A model generated the notes under the pieces. That model had not been told where the DNA came from. It searched no databases and saw nothing but the letters and a program-made list of their open reading frames with translations. Below are positions 20,433 through 30,528 of a DNA stretch of 60,169 nucleotides, one piece after another; the stretch's first letter is position 1; the number at the start of each line of letters is the position of its first letter. Location of the stretch: positions 1 to 60,169 of the forward strand of contig JAFGXN010000131.1 in assembly GCA_016936615.1 (NCBI GenBank), written 5' to 3'. This DNA is from Spirochaetales bacterium (GTDB lineage: Bacteria > Spirochaetota > Spirochaetia > JAFGXN01). The position numbers and the translations under genes were made by a program.

Positions 20433-22046
20433 ATGAAATTTGAAAATTTTAACATAGAGAAAAGAATCTTAGAGACTCTAACAGAAGAAGGCTATATAGA
20501 ATCTACAGCAGTACAAGAAGAAAGCCTTAAAATCACACTAGAAGGTAAAGACGTAATAGTACAATCTCAAACCGGAACAGGCAAAACTGCAGCCTTTGTT
20601 ATTCCGATAGTAAATTCGTTTTTAAAAACAAAGACAAGGGCGCTTATTATAGCGCCAACAAGAGAACTAGTAGTCCAAATAGACAAAGAACTTCAGAAAA
20701 TCGGGAAAAATACAGAAATCAAGACAGCAGCTGTCTTTGGCGGAGAAGGCTACGAGAAACAAAAAGCAAAAATAAACAATAAAGCAGAAATTTTGGTAGC
20801 AACCCCAGGCAGATTGATGGATTTTGCAAAATCTGGAACTATAAATCTAAAAGACTTTGATATTCTAGTCCTCGACGAGGCAGATAGAATGCTAGACATG
20901 GGCTTTCTTCAAGATATTAATTGGATTATGAAGAAGATGAAGCCTAGAGAACAAAGGCAAACCATGCTTTTTAGCGCTACCCTTAACACAAAGACAAGGC
21001 AGCTTGCATGGAATCTATTAAACAACCCGAAAGAGATTGAAATAAGCCCAGAAAGTGTAGTAATTGATAAAATCGAGCAGTCGCTGTACCACGTAGCATC
21101 CGAAGAGAAATTTCAACTTTTACTTGGTCTACTAGATAGAGAGAAGCCAGAATCAGCTATAATCTTTGTAAACACAAAGTATGAGACAGAGAAGATTTCA
21201 AAGCGTCTAAACCTCAACGGATTCAAGTCGCAATTTATAATGGGAGATCTTCCACAGAACAAACGTACAAAGATTATAGATAAGGTAAAAAACAAAGAAA
21301 TCGACATTTTAGTTGCAACCGATGTGGCTGCAAGAGGTCTTCATATAAACAATCTAGATCTTGTCATCAATTATGACATACCAGAAGACTTTGAGAACTA
21401 TGTTCACAGAATTGGAAGAACAGCGAGAGCAGGCGAAAAAGGAAAGGCGATAACATTAGCCTGTCCAAAATTTGTCTATGGTCTTGAAGCAATCGAAAAA
21501 TACATCGGTCACAAAATCCCAAGCGATTATGCGAGAGAAGAACTACTACTCGAAGATAAGAGCAAAGGCGCAGTAATACAGCTTGACAGATCTTCTAACA
21601 ACAAAAAGCCTCAACAGAAAAGCAATTCTAATCGACAAAGACAAGGAAATAGCAGACAGCAACCTCCAAAGAAGAGCTATCCGAAGAAGAGTGCTTCTGA
21701 GAAGCCAAGCTACCAGCCAAAATCTCAAACTGAGAAACCAAGCTATCCGAAGAAGCAACAAACAGAACGACCTAATCAACCATACAAGAAGAAGAGCACT
21801 GCTCAGCAACCAAGCAATAAGAATTCTTCAAGACAGAACAACCAGAGCAGAAAGCCGGTAAGCAAGATGAGCGACAAAGAGAGACTTGCATACTATGCAT
21901 CGAAATACGGGGAAGATTTTAAGAAGACAACAAAATCCCAACCAGCCAAACAAACACAGAAGAAGAAACAGCCAGCACCACAGACAAAACAACCTCAGCA
22001 AACAGCTTCTTTCTTTGGAAAAATTAAAAAACTTTTTAAAAAATAA
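20433..22046 (+). CDS. DEAD-box ATP-dependent RNA helicase with long basic low-complexity C-terminus
   Basis: AQTGTGKTAAF-like SQTGTGKTAAFVIP, PTRELVVQI, VLDEADRMLDMGF, SATLN, HRIGRTARAG; C-terminal Q/K/P/S/R-rich tail. Confidence 0.94.
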   Translation: MKFENFNIEKRILETLTEEGYIESTAVQEESLKITLEGKDVIVQSQTGTGKTAAFVIPIVNSFLKTKTRALIIAPTRELVVQIDKELQKIGKNTEIKTAAVFGGEGYEKQKAKINNKAEILVATPGRLMDFAKSGTINLKDFDILVLDEADRMLDMGFLQDINWIMKKMKPREQRQTMLFSATLNTKTRQLAWNLLNNPKEIEISPESVVIDKIEQSLYHVASEEKFQLLLGLLDREKPESAIIFVNTKYETEKISKRLNLNGFKSQFIMGDLPQNKRTKIIDKVKNKEIDILVATDVAARGLHINNLDLVINYDIPEDFENYVHRIGRTARAGEKGKAITLACPKFVYGLEAIEKYIGHKIPSDYAREELLLEDKSKGAVIQLDRSSNNKKPQQKSNSNRQRQGNSRQQPPKKSYPKKSASEKPSYQPKSQTEKPSYPKKQQTERPNQPYKKKSTAQQPSNKNSSRQNNQSRKPVSKMSDKERLAYYASKYGEDFKKTTKSQPAKQTQKKKQPAPQTKQPQQTASFFGKIKKLFKK

Positions 22047-22063
22047 AATTCAAGAGGGCTAAA

Positions 22064-24793
22064 ATGAAAAAATTACTTCTAATTTTAACTATAACAATCT
22101 CTATCGTGACAATCTCATGTCAAGATAGAGATTTTTTACATGGAGAACTTGAAAACGGACTAACATACTACATCCGCAAGACTAACAACCCCACCGACAA
22201 AGCAATCCTACGCCTGGCAGTGAAAGCTGGAAGTGCAGATGAGACAGAAGAGCAGCGAGGGCTAGCCCACCTTCTTGAGCATATGGCCTTCAACGGCTCA
22301 GCGAATTTCCCCGAAGACTCGCTGATAGAGTTTCTCCAATCACTCGGAATACAATATGGTCCAGAGCTAAATGCTCATACCTCGTTTAACGAGACAATCT
22401 ACAAACTTGAAATCCCCCTAGAGGAGCCTAACAACCTAGAGACAGGTTTTCTAGTCCTCGAAGATTGGGCGTTCAACCTCAACCTAGCAGATGAATCCAT
22501 TGAAAAAGAAAGATTAGTTGTAATAGAAGAGTATCGCTCAAGACGTGACGCACGGTATAGAATTGTAAGCGAATATTGGCCTAAACTTTTTAACAACACA
22601 AAATATGCAGAAAGAATGCCGATAGGAACACTTGAAAACCTGCAAAAGTTCACACCACAAATGGTGCGAGACTTCTACACTCAACACTACACGCCAGAGC
22701 GAATAGCGATAATCGTAGTAGGAGAGATAGAGCCTCTCAATATTGAAAAAAAGATAATATCCCAATTCAGCAAATACAAAAGCAATAGCGAAATTGAACC
22801 ATACATAGGGAATCAACCATCAGTAGCTGACCAGAAATTCATCATAATACAGGAGAAAGAACTCCAGTACACCCTAATCCAACTCACAGCCAACAACCCG
22901 CTACGAGCTGATACAATTGAACACCGCCTTCAAGAGGCAATCTTCACGACAGCGCTCAATTCCCGCTTCGAAACAATCAAAGAACGCGGCACAACAGAGA
23001 TCCTCGACGTTGGGGCCTGGAACTCCCAAATAATTGCGCCAACCAAGACTTTTTCCCTATCTTACATCTGCCGAGATGACAAAATAACCAAAAGCATCGG
23101 CGAAGTCTTCACTGAACTAAAGCGGTTGCACCAGCACGGCTTTGACGCAAGCGAGATTGAAGCTGCGACCAACCAAGTAGTAGAAGGGCTAAAGATGGAG
23201 TATGAGTCACAGGCAGATCTTGACGCAAACTACTGGATACAGAACTACCAGGAAGCCTTTATCTACTCACAGAACATCTTCTCAAGCAAAAGAGATTACA
23301 AAAAAGCACTACGAATCGCAGCCAAACAAGATGTTAGCACTATCAACAATCTCATCGAGTTTTTCCTTCCTTACCAGAATATCCTGACAATAATCTCCAC
23401 ACCAGCCCGACCGCCGCAGAGAGATGAAATCTCAGAACAGGCAGAAAAGGCCTATGCAGATGAAACGCGTCAAGAGAATTTTGGCAGCTACATCAAAGAA
23501 CTAGAAAATAGACCAGCCAGCAAAGGCAAAATTATATCAATATCAGAAGACAAAGATTTAGAGATAAAAAAGTTCACGCTATCAAACGGCGCAGAGGTTA
23601 TCCTGAAGAGAAATAAATCAAAAAAAGATGAAGTCCTCTTTTCTCACATAAGCAGAGGCGGATACTCTACCGTGAATGGTAAAGAACTGATAAATGCGAA
23701 GGCTCTTGAACCAATTATCTCAAACTGCGGACTTAGCCAGTACAGTGCGACACAGATATCCACGTGGAAACAGACCAACAACATTGAGCTAAACTTCTCA
23801 ATCAACGAACAATTCGAGACCTTTACAGGAAGATTCTCGCCCCAGAAGGCAGAAGATTTTTTCAAGCTTCTAAATCTACAGCTGACACAACCAACAATTA
23901 CGACAGAAAATTTTAACCGAATCATCAAATCTCTCAAAGAGGATGCAAAAAATCGAAAAAACAATCCTGATGAGGTATTTACTGATGAGATAATCAAATA
24001 TCTCTCACAGAACAACAAACGCTTCTTAGAATTAGACTCCGAAGAGGTAGAATCAATAGAGCTAGAGCAAGTTCTTGAAATTTTTAACAGGAAGACTACG
24101 CAACAAGGCGATGACACCTATATATTTGTCGGAAATATTTCAGAAAAAAAGCTAAAACCACTCCTTGAGAGATATATCGCTTCGATCGGTAATTCTACAG
24201 AGTCGCAATACATCAACAATCGCAAAACATATCCCACTTCTAGCAAGAGCCAGACAATTGCAAAGGGACAAGAGAAGATTACCAACATAAGAATCTACAA
24301 CACAGGGAAGATTGAACCATCCGCAAAGAATATTGAAGCGATCTCAATGCTCTCATATGTAATGGACACAACCTTGAACAATAAAATCCGCGAAGAACTT
24401 GGTGGCACATACTCAATCTCAACCTACGGAACAATGAGAATCTATCCATACGAGGAATTCATCTTTATCACAGGCTTCAGCTGCGATCCTGAACGAAGCA
24501 AAGAGCTACTCAAAGCAGTATATATAGAAAAAGAAAAAGCCTCATCTGGATCAATAGCGCAGGAACATATAGACAACTACAAGAAGACAATCAGCGTCTC
24601 ACTAGCAACTGAAGTAACAACAAATAATTTCTGGGTGAGATCCCTCTCTCAACTTATCAAAGGTGAAACTACAACAGAAAGAATTTTGAATAAAGAAAAA
24701 ATTGTCAACGAAATAGACAAAGAATACCTAACCAGGCTAGCAGAGACCATTTTTTCATCTACTAGAGGGGAATTCACACAGATTCAAGAGTAA
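22064..24793 (+). CDS. M16 family zinc metallopeptidase, predicted lipoprotein
   Basis: Lipobox VTISCQD; HLLEHMAFNGSANFP (HxxEH), downstream VVIEEYRSRRDARYR; 909 aa with two M16-like halves. Confidence 0.92.
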   Translation: MKKLLLILTITISIVTISCQDRDFLHGELENGLTYYIRKTNNPTDKAILRLAVKAGSADETEEQRGLAHLLEHMAFNGSANFPEDSLIEFLQSLGIQYGPELNAHTSFNETIYKLEIPLEEPNNLETGFLVLEDWAFNLNLADESIEKERLVVIEEYRSRRDARYRIVSEYWPKLFNNTKYAERMPIGTLENLQKFTPQMVRDFYTQHYTPERIAIIVVGEIEPLNIEKKIISQFSKYKSNSEIEPYIGNQPSVADQKFIIIQEKELQYTLIQLTANNPLRADTIEHRLQEAIFTTALNSRFETIKERGTTEILDVGAWNSQIIAPTKTFSLSYICRDDKITKSIGEVFTELKRLHQHGFDASEIEAATNQVVEGLKMEYESQADLDANYWIQNYQEAFIYSQNIFSSKRDYKKALRIAAKQDVSTINNLIEFFLPYQNILTIISTPARPPQRDEISEQAEKAYADETRQENFGSYIKELENRPASKGKIISISEDKDLEIKKFTLSNGAEVILKRNKSKKDEVLFSHISRGGYSTVNGKELINAKALEPIISNCGLSQYSATQISTWKQTNNIELNFSINEQFETFTGRFSPQKAEDFFKLLNLQLTQPTITTENFNRIIKSLKEDAKNRKNNPDEVFTDEIIKYLSQNNKRFLELDSEEVESIELEQVLEIFNRKTTQQGDDTYIFVGNISEKKLKPLLERYIASIGNSTESQYINNRKTYPTSSKSQTIAKGQEKITNIRIYNTGKIEPSAKNIEAISMLSYVMDTTLNNKIREELGGTYSISTYGTMRIYPYEEFIFITGFSCDPERSKELLKAVYIEKEKASSGSIAQEHIDNYKKTISVSLATEVTTNNFWVRSLSQLIKGETTTERILNKEKIVNEIDKEYLTRLAETIFSSTRGEFTQIQE

Positions 24794-24804
24794 ATTTCCA
24801 AAAA

Positions 24805-24849
24805 TGTAGATAAATCAAATAGCAAAAAAGCTCGATTTATCTACATTTT
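24805..24849 (+). terminator. Terminator after the M16 peptidase
   Basis: TGTAGATAAATC ... GATTTATCTACATTTT, 12-nt perfect stem. Confidence 0.75.
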
Positions 24850-24929
24850 CAATTTTATATCCAATATCTCTAATTAATTAAAAAAATACTCATTTTTATT
24901 AAAATTTTCTGAGAATTATTAAATTTAAT

Positions 24930-24976
24930 TTGCGTTGTGCAATAATGCACTATACTATAAATTTATGAAATTTATA
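24930..24976 (+). promoter_or_regulatory. Promoter region with embedded palindromes upstream of lipoprotein locus
   Basis: TTGCGT-17-TACTAT-like promoter, GTGCA-ATAA-TGCAC in the spacer, followed by TATAAATT-TATGA-AATTTATA. Confidence 0.4.
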
Positions 24977-24986
24977 AGGAGATACT

Positions 24987-25352
24987 ATGGAAAAAAGTAA
25001 TTTCACCAAACTAATCGTTTTGTTGACAGCCACACTAATAATGGCATGTCCACTATCAGACATCGGCAAGATTGCCGGAAAGTGGAGGTATGACGACCCT
25101 GACAAAATCACAAGCTATGTCATACTCGAAATAATTGCTGAGGACAGCACCTTTGTCCTAACTGAATATGAGAACAATATCAAGGTTAACACAATAACAG
25201 GAGATGTTAAGCTAGAAGATGGTGCTCTAAGCTTCAAGACAGCAAGCGAAAGCGAAGAAGATTCAGGCGAATTCTCACAAGGACCTACAATTACACTCAA
25301 GAAAGATATCCTTTCATTTGGTGGAGTAGGATTTAAGAAAGTAACCGAATAA
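24987..25352 (+). CDS. Small predicted lipoprotein (lipocalin-like pattern)
   Basis: MEKSNFTKLIVLLTATLIMACPLSDIGKIAGKWRYDD...; lipobox IMAC. Confidence 0.7.
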   Translation: MEKSNFTKLIVLLTATLIMACPLSDIGKIAGKWRYDDPDKITSYVILEIIAEDSTFVLTEYENNIKVNTITGDVKLEDGALSFKTASESEEDSGEFSQGPTITLKKDILSFGGVGFKKVTE

Positions 25353-25366
25353 ATTAAGGAGATTTT

Positions 25367-27916
25367 ATGAAGATAAGAAATATTCTATTAGTATATATTT
25401 CTACAGTTCTCCTAGCCTGCCCAAACACAACAAATCTACCCGAAAATTTTAAAGATAGCAATCTAGACCCTGTATCATATTTATTAATGCCATTTGGAAA
25501 AATTGAAAATGTACGAGCAAGCTCAGGAGAAAAAGGCCTTATCAATATCTCTTGGGAGAGACAAGCAAAGGCAGACGCCTATGTTGTAGAGAGAGCGACA
25601 GAGATTGAAGGCAATTATGAAGTAGTTGCAAGCAAGGTTCTTGGACTATCATGGTCTGACACAGGAATAACCGAGATGGGAAGCGACAACAAGTACTACT
25701 ACAGAGTAAAAGGTGTCCTTCTTGATTGGAAAAAAGCGGTAAAGGCATCAGGGCCCTACTCTGTTCCTGCCGAAGGTTACTGCATAGATCCAGCAAGCGA
25801 TTTCAATGTATTAGTAGAGAACATCCAAGTTAATTACAACTTTGACAACCCACAGCAGATTGTGAACTTTCTAGAAATAACATGGGATGAAGAGGAGTTT
25901 GCAAATCCAAAAGACCGCAAAGTCGAATATTATAAGATTCTTAGAGCAGTTGACAATGCAGGTACACCTGGAGATTTTTCTTTTCTAAAGAATGAAGCAG
26001 GTTATGATGTAACAGGGCTGAAATCACCAATATATGACTACTACACAGAGCCTGGCACTAAATATCACTATAAGATTGTTCCATGCAAGATAGATCCAGT
26101 TTTGAATAGAGAAATTTCAGCATCGCCTCAACCAGAGGTTCCAGTCAACATCACAACTCTAATCAGACCTAGCGCGGTGCGACCAACTGTAGGAACTAAT
26201 CCTGGAACACCCTCATTAGAGATTGAATGGGATGACTACCCTAACAAATATAAATATTATCTATACAAATCCAATGAACTTGGCGGGGATCAAACCCTAA
26301 TCTATGAAGGTGGAGATCTAAACTTCCCTGATACTGACATAACAGCAGGAAGCCAGTACTTCTACGGACTATCAGTAAGTTTTATGATATACATAGGCAC
26401 TGATAGCTACGAAGTAAAGACCCCTATACCTATGCCAGTGCCAGCAATGTATAATGCACCACCAGAACATGTGGAAGATCCAATTCTTGGAGAAGGTAAA
26501 GACTCTGTAACTCTCAAATGGAAGAGAGCAGAGGGACAAGCAGACTCCCCTTACTACAATCTATTCTATTCGACACAGCAAGACACAGGATTCAAACTTG
26601 TCGAAACACAAATCAAGGATGGAAAACCAGGTCTAAGCTATGATGAAGGAACCAAAACTTTTACCTATAACTTTACAAATACAACTATTCCTAGCGGATA
26701 TGTCTATTTCAGAATACATAATCTAAACGCAGAAGAGGTACAATCTTCTCAATATTTACCATTAACAGGATATTTCTTGCCAGAGAACCCTAACAACTTC
26801 CTTGCAAGTGGCGGAATGGGAGAGACTCCTGCTGGAGACTTTGTTGAATTAACATGGGAGAATCCAGGCGATGAGGGAATAGAGAAGTTTATCGTTTACA
26901 AGCGACCTGTGATTTTCAACAAAGAACAGGACGGGGGTAAGACTTGGGTGAAAATTCTAAGACGAGAGTTCAGCTCTACTATTCCTTTTACACTAGCACC
27001 GATTGCTGGACATCCAGAATTTGCTTTTGTAGGAGAAGTAACAAACGATGGAAGCAACTATTTCACATTAACTGACAGCTCACTTCGTCCAGGATTACAC
27101 GAATACATAATAACCTCTCACTCTGCAGGGCTAGAAGCTGTAACAGCTGGATACACAAGATATCTCAAAGATGATGGACACAGGACAATCTCTGACAAAG
27201 AGTTTATACAAGAGACCAACAAATTCTTCAGATTTGCCATAACAACAATTGAGAATGGAGACAATGGGAATGAGCTTGAAAGCCCAATTTCAGTTGAGCA
27301 AAGAGATGGCGAGGACACACCAACTGGTGGATTTTTCTCACACGATATAGACACAAAAATCGGATCAACATTTAGACAAAAGTATTATCTAAACGACTAC
27401 AACACTGGATATCTCACACTAAATACCCCTGATTTCTCAGCTCTGCCAGGTGACGACCTGCATTCTAGCGAATCAGGACAAAACTCATTTGATCCTCACT
27501 CTTTGTCTACAGTTGCCTTCCTAGATGACCACGGACGTAACGGGATAACCGGTCACCCAAAAAGAGACTCTATGAGAGTAGGCCGTATCCAAGTCTCAGG
27601 ACTATATCAAGGTGAAGTAGTATACAAGATTGGAAGAAATTGGTGGGCAAGACACAACGCACAAGGTTGTGGGAAGGCAGACTATGGAACAACAGCCAAC
27701 GTATCAGATATCTATGGCGGAGATCGTGACCAAGGATACTTTGACGTAAAGCAAGCTGGTGCTTCTGACTTTACAAGAATTGGATATGAGGATGGAATGA
27801 GTGCTACATACGAGAACTCAAACGAATCTACATACAATAACGCAATCAACGCTCAAGAGCAGATGGTAGAACCATTCTACAATGCTGACCAGCCATATTA
27901 TCCGGTTTGGAATTAA
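25367..27916 (+). CDS. Large predicted lipoprotein with fibronectin type III-like repeats and an unrecognised C-terminal region
   Basis: Lipobox VLLACPN; repeated SWERQAKADAYVVERATE...YYYRVKG and similar FN3-like units. Confidence 0.75.
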   Translation: MKIRNILLVYISTVLLACPNTTNLPENFKDSNLDPVSYLLMPFGKIENVRASSGEKGLINISWERQAKADAYVVERATEIEGNYEVVASKVLGLSWSDTGITEMGSDNKYYYRVKGVLLDWKKAVKASGPYSVPAEGYCIDPASDFNVLVENIQVNYNFDNPQQIVNFLEITWDEEEFANPKDRKVEYYKILRAVDNAGTPGDFSFLKNEAGYDVTGLKSPIYDYYTEPGTKYHYKIVPCKIDPVLNREISASPQPEVPVNITTLIRPSAVRPTVGTNPGTPSLEIEWDDYPNKYKYYLYKSNELGGDQTLIYEGGDLNFPDTDITAGSQYFYGLSVSFMIYIGTDSYEVKTPIPMPVPAMYNAPPEHVEDPILGEGKDSVTLKWKRAEGQADSPYYNLFYSTQQDTGFKLVETQIKDGKPGLSYDEGTKTFTYNFTNTTIPSGYVYFRIHNLNAEEVQSSQYLPLTGYFLPENPNNFLASGGMGETPAGDFVELTWENPGDEGIEKFIVYKRPVIFNKEQDGGKTWVKILRREFSSTIPFTLAPIAGHPEFAFVGEVTNDGSNYFTLTDSSLRPGLHEYIITSHSAGLEAVTAGYTRYLKDDGHRTISDKEFIQETNKFFRFAITTIENGDNGNELESPISVEQRDGEDTPTGGFFSHDIDTKIGSTFRQKYYLNDYNTGYLTLNTPDFSALPGDDLHSSESGQNSFDPHSLSTVAFLDDHGRNGITGHPKRDSMRVGRIQVSGLYQGEVVYKIGRNWWARHNAQGCGKADYGTTANVSDIYGGDRDQGYFDVKQAGASDFTRIGYEDGMSATYENSNESTYNNAINAQEQMVEPFYNADQPYYPVWN

Positions 27917-27927
27917 TAGGAGAGGAA

Positions 27928-30321
27928 ATGAAAAAGTTAAATAGTTTTATATTAGCAATTTTTACAATCTTTCTATTTGCCTGTCAGCCACCTGAGATAG
28001 ACAACATTTACAGTCATCTATTTGGAGAGACAGAGATAAAATTAGAAGAGAAGTTCAAATTTGATGCAAACTCAGGTGATTACGGAACCCTTGACTTATC
28101 AATAGGTACCGCTGAGCCACAAGTTACCCAGGGGACTGATATATCAAAGCTCGTAGTGACATGGGCGGATATACCAGGAGCTACTTTCTGCGCAATATAC
28201 AGAGTAGAAGCCGAGGTTGAGAGAGACGAGAACACAGTAGTGACAAAGATCTCTTTTCCAGAAGAGGCAGAACCTATAAAGGTAGGCGAAGTCGCTGCAG
28301 CTGCAAAGAGATTTGAAGATACAAGTGTAGCAAACAACAAGATTTACTACTATGCAGTAAAAGGAATCTCAGAAGATAAAACACGAGAAGGGCTGCTAAG
28401 CTATTTTTATTACGGATATATGATAGGTTATCCAGAAAATCTTAGAGCAGATGACAAGGAGTCAAAAGAAAAGATTGGAATCTCTTGGGATGCAATCTAT
28501 GGAGCCAATAACTATCAGATATTCAGAGCTGAAAATGATCCAGAAGCAAGCTATGAGTTTGTTGGCAAATCTTTTTCTAACTACTTCGAAGACCACGCAA
28601 AAAGCAACAATCCACCAAGCGCAGGAATCAAATACTACTACAAGGTGAAGGCGTTCAGAAATGGAGTAATAGAATCAGGCTTCAGCCTCGCAAGTAATCC
28701 AGGAGAAATTGTCTCTGCTTTTGCTTGTGATCCTCCAGAGAAGGTCTACGCGTCACGAGCTGAGTACAATGACACAGTCAAAGTCTGGTGGGACCTCGCT
28801 GATGGCGCAGATAGCTATGTAGTATATAGAGCAGATTCTCCAGATGCTATTTTCGAAGCAATAACAGATATCGGAGATGTAACTGAGAATGCATACCTTG
28901 ATACAGAGATAGAAAATGGAAAAGACTACTATTACCAAGTATCATCGATAAATGCGGCAGGAATGGAAGGAACAAGATCTAAGTTTGAGCCTTTCGCAGA
29001 GACTGACTTTGATGGATGTGATTACCGAAGCCAGGGTTATGCCTTTGATACACCAGAACAACCTCTAGTAGCCTTTATTCCAAATGGTGATGGCGGCAGC
29101 CTATTCGTCTATTGGAATACTGTAAGAAAAGCAGAGACCTACTCAGTCTACTACAAAGATACAACAGATCAAGAGACTGCCCTAATCGAAGATTCAACAG
29201 AGACCTTTTATAAGGCAGATCTCTCAGCAGAGTTCGCAAACTTTGAATACTATATCAGAGCAAAGCGCGCTGGAACTGAAGGGGAAGTACTAAGCAAAGA
29301 CTCTCAATCAAAACTCCCTAACAATGGAGCACCAGAAAACCTCTCAGGAAGCGTAAAAGAGTATGAACTTCTAGGAGATGGGCAAATCAAAGGAAAGAAC
29401 ACTATATCCTGGAAATCTGCACAAAACATTCAATACAGAGTATTACGGAAACTTCCAGGAGAGAGCAGCTTCACATTGATAGCAGACAATGTAACCTCTA
29501 GCCCATACATCGATACAAATATCCCAGAACGGGGCTATGAATTCTTTCACAATCTTCTACCTTCAGTCGAGCCACAAGGAAGCGAAGATGGGAACCAAGC
29601 ACTGCAAAGATCACTCTCTGCTCGATACAAGATAGAAGCAGTATTCGATGCAGAAAACAACATCTTTGCAACAAGCGATGAAGTCCTAGCAATGCCAATG
29701 CCAACACACAAAGAGTTCTTCTTTATAATCCAATTCCTAGATGATTGTGCTACAAATAAATTAACAAATCAGAGTGATTATGAATCAACTACACCTGGAG
29801 ACGAAACAGATCCAGGATTTTTATCAGGTAAAATCGATTTTTCTGCAAAGATTCAAAGCCTTTCAAGCGCAAATATAAAGTTTAAGTTCACGAACTATTC
29901 AGACTGGCATGGATTAGCCCTAACTGGTGAATACAATTCTCTTCAACACTCTAACCCAGGACAACCACCAGGAGGATCTAGTATAAACACTTGCCATACA
30001 GATAGCGTATCACTCATAGGGCTTTTCAACATAAAAAGAAATGTTAGTTTACGACTAAACCCTGACAACTCTTCTTATGACGGATCTATCAAAATAAACA
30101 TTATTGGAGTAGGAGACTATACAATTATTGTATCTCCAGAAGACAACATCTTCCACTCTTATGACGGAACTGACAGAATCCCAGGAGGAAGAAATGCTTC
30201 TGGCTCGTCAGGAAACGAAAACACCTACGACTCAGGAACTCTTTCTAAGTTTGCAATACTAACTGTAAGAGGCGACAATCTAAGTGCAGCAGGTGAGCGA
30301 GCTGGAACACCAATAAATTAA
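27928..30321 (+). CDS. Predicted lipoprotein with FN3-like repeats, tandem paralogue 1
   Basis: RBS AGGAGAGG then MKKLNSFILAIFTIFLFACQPP (lipobox); VTWADIPGATFCAIYRVEAE...YYYAVKGISEDKT repeats. Start trimmed from 27907. Confidence 0.8.
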   Translation: MKKLNSFILAIFTIFLFACQPPEIDNIYSHLFGETEIKLEEKFKFDANSGDYGTLDLSIGTAEPQVTQGTDISKLVVTWADIPGATFCAIYRVEAEVERDENTVVTKISFPEEAEPIKVGEVAAAAKRFEDTSVANNKIYYYAVKGISEDKTREGLLSYFYYGYMIGYPENLRADDKESKEKIGISWDAIYGANNYQIFRAENDPEASYEFVGKSFSNYFEDHAKSNNPPSAGIKYYYKVKAFRNGVIESGFSLASNPGEIVSAFACDPPEKVYASRAEYNDTVKVWWDLADGADSYVVYRADSPDAIFEAITDIGDVTENAYLDTEIENGKDYYYQVSSINAAGMEGTRSKFEPFAETDFDGCDYRSQGYAFDTPEQPLVAFIPNGDGGSLFVYWNTVRKAETYSVYYKDTTDQETALIEDSTETFYKADLSAEFANFEYYIRAKRAGTEGEVLSKDSQSKLPNNGAPENLSGSVKEYELLGDGQIKGKNTISWKSAQNIQYRVLRKLPGESSFTLIADNVTSSPYIDTNIPERGYEFFHNLLPSVEPQGSEDGNQALQRSLSARYKIEAVFDAENNIFATSDEVLAMPMPTHKEFFFIIQFLDDCATNKLTNQSDYESTTPGDETDPGFLSGKIDFSAKIQSLSSANIKFKFTNYSDWHGLALTGEYNSLQHSNPGQPPGGSSINTCHTDSVSLIGLFNIKRNVSLRLNPDNSSYDGSIKINIIGVGDYTIIVSPEDNIFHSYDGTDRIPGGRNASGSSGNENTYDSGTLSKFAILTVRGDNLSAAGERAGTPIN

Positions 30322-30334
30322 AAGATACGAATAA

Positions 30335-30361
30335 GCCCCCGAGATCTTCGGGGGCTTTCTT
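30335..30361 (+). terminator. Rho-independent terminator
   Basis: GCCCCCGA-GATCT-TCGGGGGC followed by TTTCTTT. Confidence 0.9.
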
Positions 30362-30528
30362 TCTTGGATTAAACTAAAATCCATAAATCTGCGACGAGTA
30401 ATTACTCCATCCAATTTTCTCCATTCTTTGCAAAACGTTAATTTTTTTCCTATAATTAAAGATGAACCCGAGGAAGTAATATGAGTTTCACAAAAATTAA
30501 AATTTAACATCAGCAGGAGGGCTATAAA

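Noticed and set aside
23644-24117. 157-aa antisense ORF over the M16 peptidase
   Set aside because: Serine/phenylalanine-rich antisense shadow of a confident CDS.
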